Source of the DNA: Argyresthia goedartella
Taxonomy: Eukaryota; Arthropoda; Insecta; Lepidoptera; Argyresthiidae
DNA length: 64,000 nt
Direction of reading: 5' to 3'
NCBI GenBank assembly: GCA_949825045.1
Contig: OX463815.1
Span: 27,333,356 to 27,397,355, forward strand
The stretch's first letter is position 1; each line of letters starts with the position of its first letter. Under the pieces are notes generated by a model. It did no database searches. It was given only the letters and a program-made list of their open reading frames with translations, and was not told where the DNA came from. Positions 9,620-21,354 of this stretch are shown here, piece after piece. The position numbers and the translations under genes are program-made.

Positions 9620-10490
9620 CGGGTCAAGAGTCGCTGTTGTCCATTCAGAAATCAGTTTCAGTTGTTACTAGCACTTACTGGTGCTTGCATAAAAGTTTAT
9701 ATTGGTATAAATAGGAAAATATATTTCTGACTAAAGGTAAATATTTGAATCCAAATCGAATTGGAACAGTGTGGGTAGCGCAAATAATTACGCATCGAAA
9801 AAGTATTTGAATTGAACTGTCTGTGACTGTTTCGTACGTAGTACAATTTCATAAGGTTCATTTGATGAACACTTTTTCTATCTGTCAAATATTCGTGGTC
9901 ACAGCTCAGAATATGATTATGCAGTAAGTTTAATATGTGTATTGTGTGCATATCTGCACGTTGTGTCGTTTTAATGTTAAATAGTCTTCAACCTCTTTTA
10001 ATCTGTCAAGAACACAAAACTGAGGCTCTGGAGGAGGTCTTTAATAGAATTTGAATCTTAATGGAAATAATAAATCCACCTTCAAATATAATAAACTCAG
10101 GCGCCCAAATTGATAAAAAAATAATCCACTGTAATATTAATTGGTTAGGTTAAGATAGACTTTTTATGTTCAATTAAATACTACCCAACAATAACCAAAT
10201 TCAAATATTTTCATTTCTATAGATATTTACTTATAACGTAGTAAACGTCATGTTTTGCCTCTCTCTACATTGGACCACGTGGGAGTAGAAAGGCAATGAA
10301 ACTCCAACAGATTGATTTTTAGATCTCATTTAAAAATTGGTTGCGTTCTCTCATACTCATACAATTATTACAATCTTAATTATTATAAATAATGCGCAGT
10401 AATAAATAATTCAAAATTATTAACAGCGAGTCCTGTTGAGTTCGATTGACCCCATACAGTCCCGTCATTTAAGTATATATAATATAATAG
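9620..10490. other. Upstream spacer of gene 1
   Basis: AT-rich DNA with no gene or element I can support. Cis-regulatory sequence for gene 1 may lie here, because the gene is transcribed away from it. Confidence 0.3.
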
Positions 10491-11089
10491 TAACTATATA
10501 TAGGTTCGACAAGGCCAGTCACGAATTATTTGCTGGTAGAGTATTCCCTTTTTTATAATTTCAGAATAACGGCCGGACTCTAAAGCTTTTCAGACCACAC
10601 AATGACAGAGCTTTGAATATAAACTTATTTGATTAGATTTTCCACTTGTTCCTATAAATCGTCTACTGCTAGCTAATTCCAGGTCCGGCAAGGTCAATTG
10701 TCGTATAGTCGTCGTCGTGATCGTAATGTCCTGGTCCAAAAGCTTTGCGAGCCCCACCCTTACTGGGCTTTAAATATGAACTTATTTGAGTTGATTAGCC
10801 ATTTAGGCATATAAATAATACACTAGTAACTATATATAGCTCCCGCAAGGCCATTCACGTCTATTTATCTGGTAGACTAGTCTCTTCTGCATATTTCAGA
10901 ATAACGGCGAAGTCATAAAGCTTTTCGGGCCATACCCTTACAGAGCTTTGAATATCAACTTATTTGAGCTGATTTGCCACTTAGGCATATAAATAATATA
11001 CTAATAACTATATATTGGTCTGGCAAGGCCATTCAAGAATATTATTCTGTTAGACTAGTCCCTTTTGCATATTTCAGATTAACGGCCAG

Positions 11090-12343
11090 TTCATAATTTC
11101 ATAATTTCTTTATTGCACACAAATGATATAAAAAAAGAGTTACATAAAAATAGTGTACAAAGGCGAGCTTATCTCTAATAAGAGATCTCTTCCAGCAAAC
11201 CAGGTTAAAGTTGGAGATGTTGATTGCTGAGCAGGGGTAGACCTATGTGTACAACAATATGACGAAATAAACGAGTACTTACATAAATATTAATAAATAA
11301 AATAAAACATTTAATGACTATAATTATATACTAAATACTTATAATATAATACTAACTACTACTATTATATATAAATGTGCTAATAAATACTTACATACAT
11401 ACTACCTGTAATTCTAAAGAGAGAGGTAATGCTTCTTCACGCGACTTTTAAATATATTGAGAGTGGACTGTCCCTGATGGTGCCAGGGAGTGCATTCCAC
11501 AACCGAATGGCCCGGAGTCTGAACCCGTGCTCATAGGACGCGGTGTTATGCTGTGGAGTTGTGAGCAAAGAAAATGCGTGAGTTCTCCGAGGCCTGCTGG
11601 AAGAAAGAAATTGAAAACTGTCTCGTAGGAAAGTTGGAAAACGTGGATTCCGTAAAATGTTGTAGAGTAAATTGAGAATGTGAGAATCCCGGCGAAGACA
11701 TATCGGCAGCCACTTTAACTCCTTGCGATGTTGTGATATATGGTCGTACTTGCGCAGCCCGAAGATAAACCGAATCCCGAGATTTTGAAGTCGTTCGAGT
11801 TTGTTCAGTAGTTCTTCGTTAGCACTGACCCAGCATACATCAGCATAGTCGATGAGGGGTAGAAGGAGAGACTGAGCGAGTGTGATTTTGGTCTGTCGAG
11901 GCAACAAGTACTGAAGTTTCCTAAGAGAGTGAAAAGTCGCAAATACTCGGCGACTGACTTCATTAACATGCGAAGACCAGGACAGCTGGTTATCAAAGAT
12001 AAGACCCAGGTTTTTATCTTTATCGCTATATATGATTATGGTACCATTTAAAGTGACAGGTGAAATGGGCTGTTGCTGTAACAAGTTAAGAGAATGTCTG
12101 GTACCTATGATCATAGCCTGGGACTTGCTCGGATTGACCAGTAGTCCGAAAGATGAAGCCCAGCTTCTCACCCCCTCCAAATCAGCGTTCAGTGCCGCAA
12201 CAGTAGAGTTTACATCGTTATAAGAGAAGTGGCGATAAATCTGGAGATCATCAGCATAAAGATGATATGAGGAAGATAGGATGTCCGAGATGGAGTTTAT
12301 GAAAATCAAGAATAGAATAGGAGAAAGAATACCACCTTTCCTC
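11090..12343 (-). mobile_element. 5'-truncated non-LTR retrotransposon inside the repeat array
   Basis: The element reads on the minus strand from 12343 (cut at the RT motif KGGILSPILF) to a 3' end near 11090 with AATAAAG and two AAATTATG repeats. Both ends fall inside a satellite unit whose two halves flank it. Truncation at the 5' end is the usual outcome of incomplete target-primed reverse transcription. No long target-site duplication is seen. Confidence 0.8.
11437..12343 (-). pseudogene. Reverse transcriptase C-terminal half, open reading frame
   Basis: A 302-residue open frame begins at RT domain 5 (GGILSPILFLIFINSI), has YADDLQIY, then NPSKSQAMIIG and LGLIFDNQLSW, and the C-terminal thumb and tail (LIDYADVCWVSANEELLNKL; RAIRLWNALPGTIRDSPL). 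There are no internal stops, but the endonuclease and first RT domains are missing, so it cannot make an active enzyme. It belongs to the APE-type Jockey/CR1-like LINEs in a broad sense. The lack of stops indicates a fairly young insertion. Confidence 0.8.
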
Positions 12344-12789
12344 AAGCTTTTCGGGCCATACCCTTACAGAGCTTTGAAAAGCATTTCATTGAACTTATTT
12401 AGATTGATTTTCTACTCAGGTGTATTACTCATCTACTGCTAGCTATATCCAGGTCCGGCAAGGCCATTTTTGGTGGTACATCTGGGAGAATTATCCCTAC
12501 TGCATATTCCAGAATACCGTGGTGGTCCAAAAAGATTTCGGGTTTATACTCTTTGAGGGCCTTGAATATCAAATTGAATTAGTGAGTGAGTTATTACTTG
12601 GGCTTATAAAAATTTTACTGCTAGGATGATTTCATCCTATTTCAGGTCCGGGAAATGCACTTACGGTATTTCATCTGGTAGAATAGTCCCAGCTGCATTT
12701 TCTAGATAACCGTCCAGGTCCAAAAGTTATACAGGCCTTACACATATTGGGCTTCAAAATCAATATAGTAGAGAAATATCTTCAATTAA

Positions 12790-13300
12790 AACAAACAATG
12801 TAGGTACCTTTTAATGCATATTTTTTAATTCTTTTATCATTCTCCAGGTCTACATGATGATATGGTTTCAGACTTAAGTACATTTTAGGTTTTTAAATGA
12901 ATTTTGACCTCTGACTTTTGAATTTGGTCGAGTTATTAAAAACTGCTAACTTTTACTGCTAACTTCACACCGGTTCGGGCCTAACACTCACCTGAGTTAT
13001 ATGGTGGAGTTGAAAATAAAGTTTCTCTCATAAAGTCGGCCCCATACTAAAAGTTGTTCAGAATGATGTCCCTAACAAACACTCCACTATACAAAACAAC
13101 TTCTTTCTACTTTAACCATGCTCCGCACTATGAGGTTATTCCGCCCGCCGCCTAATTTACGGGATATATGGCACTGTGTGCATATTGTATGGGAGCTACC
13201 ATTTTTAGAGTTTTGCGGTAATAACCAAGTATTCCATGTTATAGATGATATTAAGAGATACTATGACGAGAAGATGAAAAAATCGTTAGTCCCGTCTCCT
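12790..13300. other. Spacer with no recognisable gene
   Basis: AT-rich sequence after the last repeat unit. A 65-codon open frame at 13118-13315 has no recognisable features and runs into a LINE fragment, so I do not call it a gene. Confidence 0.3.
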
Positions 13301-13304
13301 GTAA

Positions 13305-13545
13305 TATTAACCTAAGAAATAATCACAGACTACTTGCGCCCCGGTTGTGATTCTCGAAGGTTAGCAATTCTTTCAAGGGTCAATGCATTCTCTACTACAA
13401 CAAGATACCTCTGGAGATCTTGAAATTGACATTTGATCAGTTTAAAAACTATGTTAAAGCGACTTTGTCGAAAAAGGGATATTACAATGTTAAAGATTAC
13501 TTAAATGACGGGACTGAATAGGTTTAATCTGGCTCAATACAAACC
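13305..13545 (+). mobile_element. Jockey-like LINE fragment, C-terminal RT region
   Basis: Nearly the same sequence as the end of the LINE at 34010-34240: [29 protein letters not shown], then KKGYYNVKDYLND. It has at least one stop or frameshift near 13345. The 5' part and the usual 3' UTR are missing. It is a relic. Confidence 0.75.
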
Positions 13546-13554
13546 TTAAGGCGT

Positions 13555-13930
13555 TCCTGCGAAGGTTGGAGCAAGTACGTGCTTCTCGAGAGATCTCAAA
13601 CATAGCATTGTTTCGCTCAGCATGTGAACTGTTCACAGACTGTTCCGTCATGGTTTGACGGAATTTTTTGATCAGGTCTTTGCTGGACGGAACTTAAAAA
13701 ACTGTTGCTCCGCGACTACTTACCGGTTGATTACAATGAACGCCTTTTAGTTGAAACTAGGTCAAGGACGCAGGGGCTTGATGAATCTATAGTGAATTAC
13801 GTCAGTGTCATGCTCAATTATTACTTACGCTTGGAAACTCCTACGTCAGACCCTATTGACTTCTGCGTGCGTTACTGCGTGGATGACCATACCCTGAGTT
13901 ATTGCAGGGCAGCCCCTAGGCAATCTATCT
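13555..13930 (+). pseudogene. Degenerate gag (capsid) fragment of a Ty3/gypsy-type element
   Basis: Two adjacent frames read FLRRLEQVRASREIS, SACELFTD, and after a shift LLRDYLPVDYNERLLVETRS followed by RTQGLDESIVNYVSVML. This parallels the intact gag at 28040-28150 (DYDHKLLEAIRNRTQGRDE), so it is a capsid-domain relic of a related but different element. The rest of the open frame up to 14115 is not recognisable and includes a CTATC microsatellite-like stretch. Confidence 0.6.
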
Positions 13931-14334
13931 ATCTCCCCTATAATCTATCAATTAATCTCTCCACCTATCAATTAACTTCTGCATTGCCTACTTCCGGACC
14001 ATTCCAAGAGGTGCTTTGTCCCTTAATAGGCGGCGCCAGTTCATCCGGCGAGGTGTCAACGTGCGAGCGTAGCAGCTCGTCCCTGGCAGCTCTGCTTGAC
14101 CGCATCCACAGCTAAGCAATCTAAATTATTATTCTAAGAATAAGACCGAATTCATCGACCAAAAACAGCAACACTACCCTGTATTTATTTAGTACATTTA
14201 AATAGTTTTTAACTTTAGTTTAAATTAAGTGTACAGGTAACTTTGTAGTTTTCTTTCTTTTTACCCAGTTAGGATAAAAGCATTTCAGTGACGCCCGAAG
14301 TAATCAACAGCAATATTAACACCGTCACTCGGTG

Positions 14335-14850
14335 GGAGTGTTCGTCATAATCTACGTCTTGGACATATTCATCTTGAATTCGACCCTCAGGGACACTTTG
14401 TGCGAGCATAGTCTGGAGATCAGCAAAGTTCTCAGTCACCAGGACCAAAAAGTCAGAAAACCTCAGATACGACAGATATGCACCATTGATATTGAGATCT
14501 CCTTAGCTCAAGTCTACTCTCTTCAATGCGTCTTCCAGGACATTGTTGATAGTGGTGGTGATTAGCTTGAACGTAAGAATGTCACCTTGTCAGATGCCCC
14601 GTTCTGTTGGAATGGGGTTGGAGAGCATTCGCATCTGGAGAGTGGTGGAGTTATCGAGCTCCTGAAGGGTACCTAAATAAATATCGCTTGTCAATAAGGA
14701 AACGTTGGAATGAAATGGAAGACGGCCTTAGCCACAAGAAAAAGTGCTTGACGCTGTCTAAATCTTTTTCGTATTCGACAAAGGCAAGACGCAAGGGTCA
14801 GTTGAAATCTTTTGATTTAACCGCGGAGGAGCTAAGGTACGGTAATCAGG
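14335..14850 (-). pseudogene. RTE-like reverse transcriptase relic (diverged copy)
   Basis: On the minus strand the fragments read FVEYEKDLDSV (RT domain 3), GI-stop-QGDILTFKLITTTI with NNVLEDALKRVDLS (domain 4-5 region), and LRFSDFLVLVTENFADLQTM, where the expected FADD catalytic box has become FSDF. Stops and shifts are frequent. Related, mutually closer copies lie at 20860, 37490 and 43270 in front of genes 3-5, so the relic was already next to the gene before the duplications. Confidence 0.7.
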
Positions 14851-15530
14851 TAAGGACCCACATGAAGTCAAATATAAGCTCATGTTGGAAAAAGTCCAGC
14901 GTTAATTTGCAAGATTCCTATATAAGATGATGTATGCGCACTATCCACAATTATTTCCGTCTTTGTTCGTTGCAGTAATGGTGGGAATTGACACCCTAGA
15001 GTTGAGAAGGAAGCAAGCGTTACTAGTGAAGTACTATCTCCTTATACACTATAGAGTGGATAATCTCACAGCTCTGCGAAGCTGTACCTTATCAACCCCA
15101 AGCCGTTATACAATATTGCGCTCTCGGCCGCTGTTCGCAACGAGTGTGGCCCGTACAGAGCACGCTCGACACGCGCAAACCTTCCAGGCACTGACATTGC
15201 TGAATGCATGTGTCACTCAGTACCCAGAAACTGACATTTTTGGTGTGAGCCTTTGGAAATTTAACCAAATAGTTTAATAAGTATTTAAACATAACTCTGA
15301 CTAAAAATAAGCAATTTAATGATAATTCGTAATTGTGAATTGTAATCTAAGTAATTAAAGTTTGAATAAAGATACCTAAATGATTTTTTTATTTTATTTG
15401 TTATAAGATAAATTGACTTGTATTATTTTGTTATTGCATTATATTACTATTCACATGTATTGGTGTATACTGTAAGTGTGTGATATGGATTAATAAAGAA
15501 ATCTAAAATCTAAAGGTAAACAAATTAATT
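14851..15530. other. Spacer left of gene 2
   Basis: No gene supported. Two open frames (14927-15277 and its antisense) show no family features. A minus-strand AATAAA at 15535-15540 is the likely polyadenylation signal of gene 2. Confidence 0.3.
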
Positions 15531-15599
15531 TATATTTATTCTTATTTGTATATTTCAATAAATAATCGTTGATCATGTACTGGACAGGTAGATGCAGGA

Positions 15600-17164
15600 C
15601 TAGTGGTGGTAGTAAGCGGGGGCGGCAGCGTAGACCGGGGCGGCCTTGAGCACGTGTGCGGGCGCGTGAGTTGGGGCAGTGTTGTGCACCACCGCGTTGA
15701 AGCCGCTGTGGTCATCGGCGGTGTACTCCACGGTCCTGATGGAGCCGTCGGCCTCGTGGAACGAGTACGAGCCCTTCACCAAGTCGCCGTCGCGGGACTC
15801 TTGCTGGGACTTGTTGTCACCAGTGTGGCCGTCGGCAACCGAATATGTATACTCGTACTTGGGGTGCGCCTGCAACAAGAAACATTCCACTCAGCGAGAT
15901 AACTCCAACTCGATAGACTGTGTAAACACACTCCATATCAGACGAGGGGAGACAGGAAGTGCAATAAACGGTTAAATTAAAGCCACGATGGGCTACATGT
16001 GCCACATGAGAGCACACCAGCAAAGGTTTTCAGTCGTAGAAGTAGCTGAAACCGAAATTGGACAAGACCATGATGATGATATGAATAAGGGGATAAACTT
16101 GCATCATATTCCTCCTCGGGGTGAGCAGATACCAGCTTGGCGACGGGGGCGGCGTAGTGGACGGGGGCGGTGGCGTAGTGAGCTGGAGCAGCGTGGTAGG
16201 CAACCGGGGCAGGGGCGGCGTGGTATATAGGGGCGGCTACAGCCAGCTTGGCGATAGGGGCGGCATGATACACGGGGGCAGCATGAGCCTGGTCGTGATG
16301 CACGATGCTTTGTGAGGAGACGGCGGCGGCGGAGGAGTAGTGGTGGGGCTCGGGCAGCAGACCTGCAGCCGACACCGCCAGCACGGCGCTCAGGGCAAGG
16401 ATCTATAAAATATTGAGTCTCATTAGACAATGCTCTACTAGTGCGAATGACGTTTGCAAACTATAAATCATATCTGAGGACTGAGCCCTACTCGAAGGTT
16501 GGTTGGTGGAGTCGGTCGCGCCGATAACAAATCATCAGACTGCACATCACTAATCCTAATTTGTTATAACTACGTGTAGGCTGAATAATTCAATACCTGT
16601 GCCAGGTGACAAAAATATTGCGTGCTTGCTTGTTTAAGTCAGGACGATGTATTTGGATAAGACGCATTGAACGAAACTTTTTGGTTAGGCTTCTCCCTCC
16701 AACACACTTAATACAGAAACTTGATGCTAGGGCGGGAACCTCACAGCAATGATAATGACTTTTTCAATTGTCCTTAGAATTTCTGCCTTATTATTATTGA
16801 TATAAAAAGTTAACCGTATCGCGACAATTTGCAATGAATATGTTTTTGTCATTGGAATTTCTGCCTTATTTTCATTGTCATAAAGTAAAATTACCGACCT
16901 CAATGTGCGGAAAAGATGAAAGCATGTAAACTCTTCAAAACGCGTTTGCCCGTTATATCGATTTTTGCCCCCAAAAACCCCTTTATTAATTAATTATAAT
17001 GCTAATTTAAGCACTCAAAACATATATAGTTACAAATATTCCTCGATTATAGTATAAGAAGCTCGGCCATGGCCTACGGCCTACGGCCTCGCACCTACAG
17101 TGATAATATTGTAGAGAGTATTTCTCTATTCGTTCACTTCACTTCCACTTACTTTGGAGAACAT
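15600..17164 (-). CDS. RR-2 cuticular protein, gene 2 (tandem unit A)
   Basis: Exons on the minus strand: 17164-17153 (MFSK), 16402-16103 and 15869-15600, giving 193 residues. Signal peptide [22 protein letters not shown] repeats ([17 protein letters not shown]); junction EEEYD; RR-2 domain with [36 protein letters not shown] and [11 protein letters not shown]; tail AYYHH. The second intron begins GCAAGT, a GC-AG intron, and ends TTGCAG. The only other plausible reading, using no intron, gives a stop soon after the exon and loses the chitin-binding domain. Distinct residues relative to genes 3-5 include HPEEEYD (Pro) and GDLVKG. The gene starts the array of about 5.7-kb repeats and has TATA and CAAGGTC elements upstream. 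Confidence 0.92.
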
Positions 17165-17185
17165 TGTGTTGTTTTCTCTGTTGAT

Positions 17186-17272
17186 ACTGAACAGTGAATG
17201 ATATACTAAAATTTTGTGGCACTGGTTTTATACTAACAGGTTCTTCTACTTATTCCATGACAGCCGACCTTG
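17186..17272 (-). promoter_or_regulatory. Core promoter of gene 2
   Basis: Minus-strand TATAAAA at 17232-17226, an initiator-like ATCATT about 31 bases downstream and a TCAGT at 17190-17186. The CAAGGTC core is at 17272-17266, about 40 bp upstream of TATA, next to a TTGACCCGGG half-site. The arrangement is repeated at genes 3-5. Confidence 0.65.
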
Positions 17273-20200
17273 CCCCGGGTCAAAAGCTTCCAAAGCGAGC
17301 TTACATTTGCCGCCTTGCTTCGAGGCTCCGCTTTATTTGCATGTGACTTTGCTTTCGATTGTTCTTTCTAGAGACATCTCTTAAGATTCACTTTGGACTG
17401 TATTTGTATCATATTATTATGCGCTTTAGATACAATTGAACGTTATCATTTTTGTTAGTATCATGTCTTTACTCCATACAGTATGTTTGATCCAAGACTG
17501 AGATGTGAGTATTTATTCTTTTGTTTACTATAAAAACATTTCTTTTTACCCAACTGCAGCAAAGCGGAAAATAGTAGTGGTATGTGTTTGACTTGTATGT
17601 ACATTTGTGTGTATGTATCTATGTTCTTGTGTCCTCTCGTATCTACTCAACAGCTCAACAGATTTTAAAAAATGTAACGTCATTAGATTCGTATGGATAG
17701 CACGAGTGTTACTGGGTACATCAAAAAAGAAAATGCCGGATTTTATGGGCTTTGATGTGCCGGAAAAAAAAATCTAGACCCTCTATTGGTAAATGCAGGC
17801 GGGACCAATAACATGGGTTGCACTTGCATAGAACTTTATTCATTTTAAATCAACCTCTCAGATCCTGGATGTAATATATATGTAGTATGTATTGCGTCAG
17901 GAGTTAACTAAATAAAAACATTGTTTGAATGAGCTTTCGAGGCCTACATCGTGTAATGATATTGTATTCTCACATTTATGTAACCTTACATTAAAAAAAT
18001 AAAAGACGATACTGTGAAGAAGGTACTAACTTTATTGGTGAAAGTATAATAAAATTAATTCTAAAGCACTACAAATAACATTCACTGACTATTTACATGG
18101 TAATTAACATTGTCAACTGAACATTACATGTAATGATTTTAGGTTGTTGTACTGGAAGCATTTTAGTTATTGGTACATTTTCCTACTCGTTTTTAGATTT
18201 TTTTAATATCGCGTTTAAATTTCCTGTGAAGGTTTCCGCTGATTGCCTAAATAGAAATAACTCCTTTTGTTCTAGGTCAAGAAATGATTTAGGAAGCGGA
18301 ATGGCCTACAGAGCTGAGACGAAAAAAAAATGGCCAAGTGCGGGTCGGACTTACGGACAATGGGTTCCGTAAAAAATGTAGAATATAAACTAAATAAAAA
18401 TAATTAGAAAGGTACTCGTAGGTAAGGTAAAGGTAGGTTTGATGAAAAATAGTACATTTCGTATGTTTTAACTGTGTAGTCTTGAAAGTTTCGCAATAAA
18501 GTTGCTGTGACATACAGAGGAAACGTCAGACTTGACAAAACTATAATGGTTCCTTGTTTCCTTACGGAACCCTAAAAATGGCAAAAATAGTCATGTCTGT
18601 TATATGAGAGCCAATCTTAAATATTTATTTTATTTTAAGTTAATTATTTATTTTTAAAGTGAATAATATAAACCAATATTCTGTGAATATTTCAAGCGTG
18701 TACCTGTTGCCGTTAGCATTATGGAGCCAAAAAGAACAAAAAAAAACACGTTTGTTGTATGGGAGCCCCCTACAATAAACTTTTTTTTATAATAGCGAAT
18801 TGTGAAAAATTGGGGAAAGGTCACCACAGATAAAATATTCCTGTGCTACTTTTACCAATGTGTAAAAATAATCGAATCAAATATTACAATAGTATTGGAT
18901 CTCATTATTCATTATATCACAATAACAGTCATCGATAGTTTTGATTTCAGTAAAACATATAATTTATTGTGACATTTTTGTTTAAATATTACGAAAAATT
19001 CATAAATGTTCATATAACGTTGTTAAAGTTAAAATTTTAAACATGTTTATGTTTTTTATTTTATTTTTTATGGTTTTTTACCATAGATTATTTTATTAAG
19101 ATTTGTGTTCAATTGGCACTTTGCGTAAATGCTACTTGGCAATGAATAAATTAAAAAAGTAGCTTAAACAGAACGGATGTAGCATTTTCGTCGCGGAGAA
19201 AAACTTACTTTTCCGAATGATAGGTGTGAAACATTATTTTCATTTGCAACCAAATGTTTCTTGGGGAAAGTTATTCATAATAACGGTACTATCATTCCCC
19301 AAAATATGGTCAGCTAATTAAATGTCACCCTGTATAACTAAATATTCTGTGAACATTTAAAGCGTCTACGTGTTGCCCTTATCAATATCGCGCAGAAACG
19401 AGCAAAAAATCACTTTTGTTGTATAAGAGCCCCTTACATATTTATTTTATTCTGTTTTTTAGTATTTGTTGTTATAGCGGCAACAGAAATACATCATCTG
19501 TAAAAAAAAATAACAGTCTAATTATCACGGTTCATGAAACACAGCCTCGTGACAGACGGACAAACAGACGGACGGACAGCGGAAGCTTAGTAATAGGGTC
19601 CCGTTTGGCACCCTTCGACTACGGAACCCTAAGAAAAATATATTTTTTATTGTTTTTCGAATAGATGGGCAAACTGTACACAAGTACACAAGGACGCCAA
19701 ATGTCCTGATTAGGTCGTATGATGTCCTGATTATGGTCACTTGGACACAAAAAACAGAAGATTTTTTATATAGAAAATTGTATATTCTGGTGGACAGCGT
19801 CGGTGTCACATAGGTAGTATCTATTATATGTCTGTGGGTGACATCATTAGGCAGGTGCTAATTCCACCGACTTCAAATTGTAAAATAAAATTGACGATGT
19901 AACGTATTGTTACAGATATTGTTTATATTGGAAAATATTTTAAATAGCGATACATAATTATCGTGTACCGTTAAAAGTGAACCACCACTTATGGGTAAGT
20001 GTGAACAAACGTTTTTTTATTTTGTTTTCAATACAAACTTAGTTTTAATTGTCGTAAATTGTGTTAGAGTAACTGCTGTATCTGATCATGTACCACCATA
20101 ACCAAGTCTTTATCGGGTAACTTGTAAAAAGTTTATAAAAAGCCCTTATCAACGATCCCCAACCCTACCTTTCTGTAGGCAATATTTTTTTTCATATTAG

Positions 20201-20840
20201 ACTTGAATTATGTTGCGGTTATCAGGATAAGTATTTTTGCAGAAGATTTGAAGACTCTATCTTTATCTCAAGAACTAGTAGTCCCTGAGAAAAGTACCTG
20301 TAACAGACAGACGGACGGACGGACACGCGAATTATCTTATAAGGGTACGGAACGTTTTGAGCTACGGAACTCTTAAATCAACACTCGTACCCTAACCCAC
20401 GACATAGTTGGAATTGAGTAGCTGCGGTAGCAATCTGTGTATTTAATAAATGATAATATAAGAGGACAAGTCATTATCAGTTCTATCGAAATACTATACA
20501 TATACCCAAATCGCTTTAGGTGTGATGTTTACAGTTAATTTAAGAAGTCTCTCGATTCCCCATGGGTTCGACATCGCCCATCAACTCGCCCTGAATGAAG
20601 ATGAGAAATAGTTAAGGAGCTCTCCTCCTGGTACGTCACCATAAGCATTATGACGAGAAAACGTCACTCAGCAAGCATAGTAAAGTAGCCATATCGCAAC
20701 CTGTGGGATACCTCGTATTAAGTCTTCATCATCAGTTCGACTGAACAAAATTATACTTCCTGAGAGTAAATGCACGAGTTACTACTAATGATATGACAAT
20801 GTGTCTATTCGGAAGGTAATTTCCTCCCGAACAAAAAAAG
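17273..20840. other. Intergenic spacer of unit A
   Basis: No gene. It contains pieces of a dispersed repeat (GGCCAAGTGCGGGTCGGACT at about 18340, GACAGACGGACAAACAGACG at about 19551, TACGGAACCCTAAG at about 19621) and a second AGACAGACGGACGGACGG tract near 20308. Short open frames here are not gene-like. Confidence 0.5.
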
Positions 20841-20859
20841 ATTGTTTAGAATCTGTTCA

Positions 20860-21240
20860 TTCGTCTTGTTCATATTGAGATCTCCTTCGCTCCAGTCTAC
20901 TCTCTTCAATGCGTCTTCCAGGACATTGTTGATGGTGGTGGTAATGAGCTTGGACGTAAGAGTGGCTCCTTGTCAGACGCCCCGTTTTGTCGGAATGGGG
21001 TTGAAGAGTTTAGCATTCGCATCTGAATAGTCGTGGAGCTATGGAGCTCCTAAAGAATATCCAAACAGATATCTGTTTGGATATTCTTTAGGAGCTCCTA
21101 AATAAAGAAAATAAAATAAAGAAATATTTCTTATCAATACCGAAACGTTGGATGGCATGGAAGACGGTCTCAGCCTCACGAAATAGAGCTTGACGCTGTC
21201 TAAATCTTTTTTCCTTTCGACAAAGACAAAACGTAAGGGT
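20860..21240 (-). pseudogene. RTE-like RT relic in unit B
   Basis: Minus strand reads FVERKKDLDSVKLYF and, further on, a GV-x-QGATLTSKLITTTI block with NNVLEDALKRVDWS, typical of RT domains 3-5 of RTE-like elements, with stops. The same relic is in units C and D at the equivalent place. A perfect palindrome interrupts it in this copy only. Confidence 0.7.
21043..21098. repeat. Perfect 56-bp palindrome
   Basis: Two 28-base arms meet without a spacer at 21070/21071 (CAAACAGAT|ATCTGTTTG) and run outward to GGAGCTCC on both sides without a mismatch. Units C and D contain only the left arm (37687 and 43463 onward) followed by different sequence, so the right arm is new in this unit. Confidence 0.9.
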
Positions 21241-21354
21241 AAATTGAAATCTCTTGGAGTAGTAGGTAAACGCATAAATTTGTATTTATTCTTATTTGTA
21301 TATTTAAATAAATAATCGTTGATCATGTACTGACAGGTTCAGGTAGTGGCAGGA

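Larger units (their letters stand above)
10490..12785. repeat. Diverged tandem repeat array, split by a LINE
   Basis: At least six units share a core: GGTCCGGCAAGGCC, then a CTGGTAGAxTAGTCCC block, CATATTTCAGAATAACGG, AAAGCTTTTCGGGCC, CAGAGCTTTGAATAT and ACTTATTTGA. Copies of the GGTCCGGCAAGG core begin near 10503, 10682, 10839, 11017, 12452 and 12645, so the period is about 160-190 bp. One unit is interrupted between its CATAA and AGCTTTTCGGG by the LINE at 11090-12343. No ORF runs through the repeat. Confidence 0.8.
15490..20840. repeat. Tandem unit A (gene 2 plus upstream spacer)
   Basis: Gene 2 and about 3.6 kb of its upstream DNA match the corresponding stretches of units B, C and D. 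Gene 2 to gene 3 spacing is 5755 bp. From the gene to about 19010 it is almost identical to unit B by eye. Units A and B lack a block of about 250-300 bp that units C and D carry (40100-40415 and 45855-46110). Confidence 0.85.
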
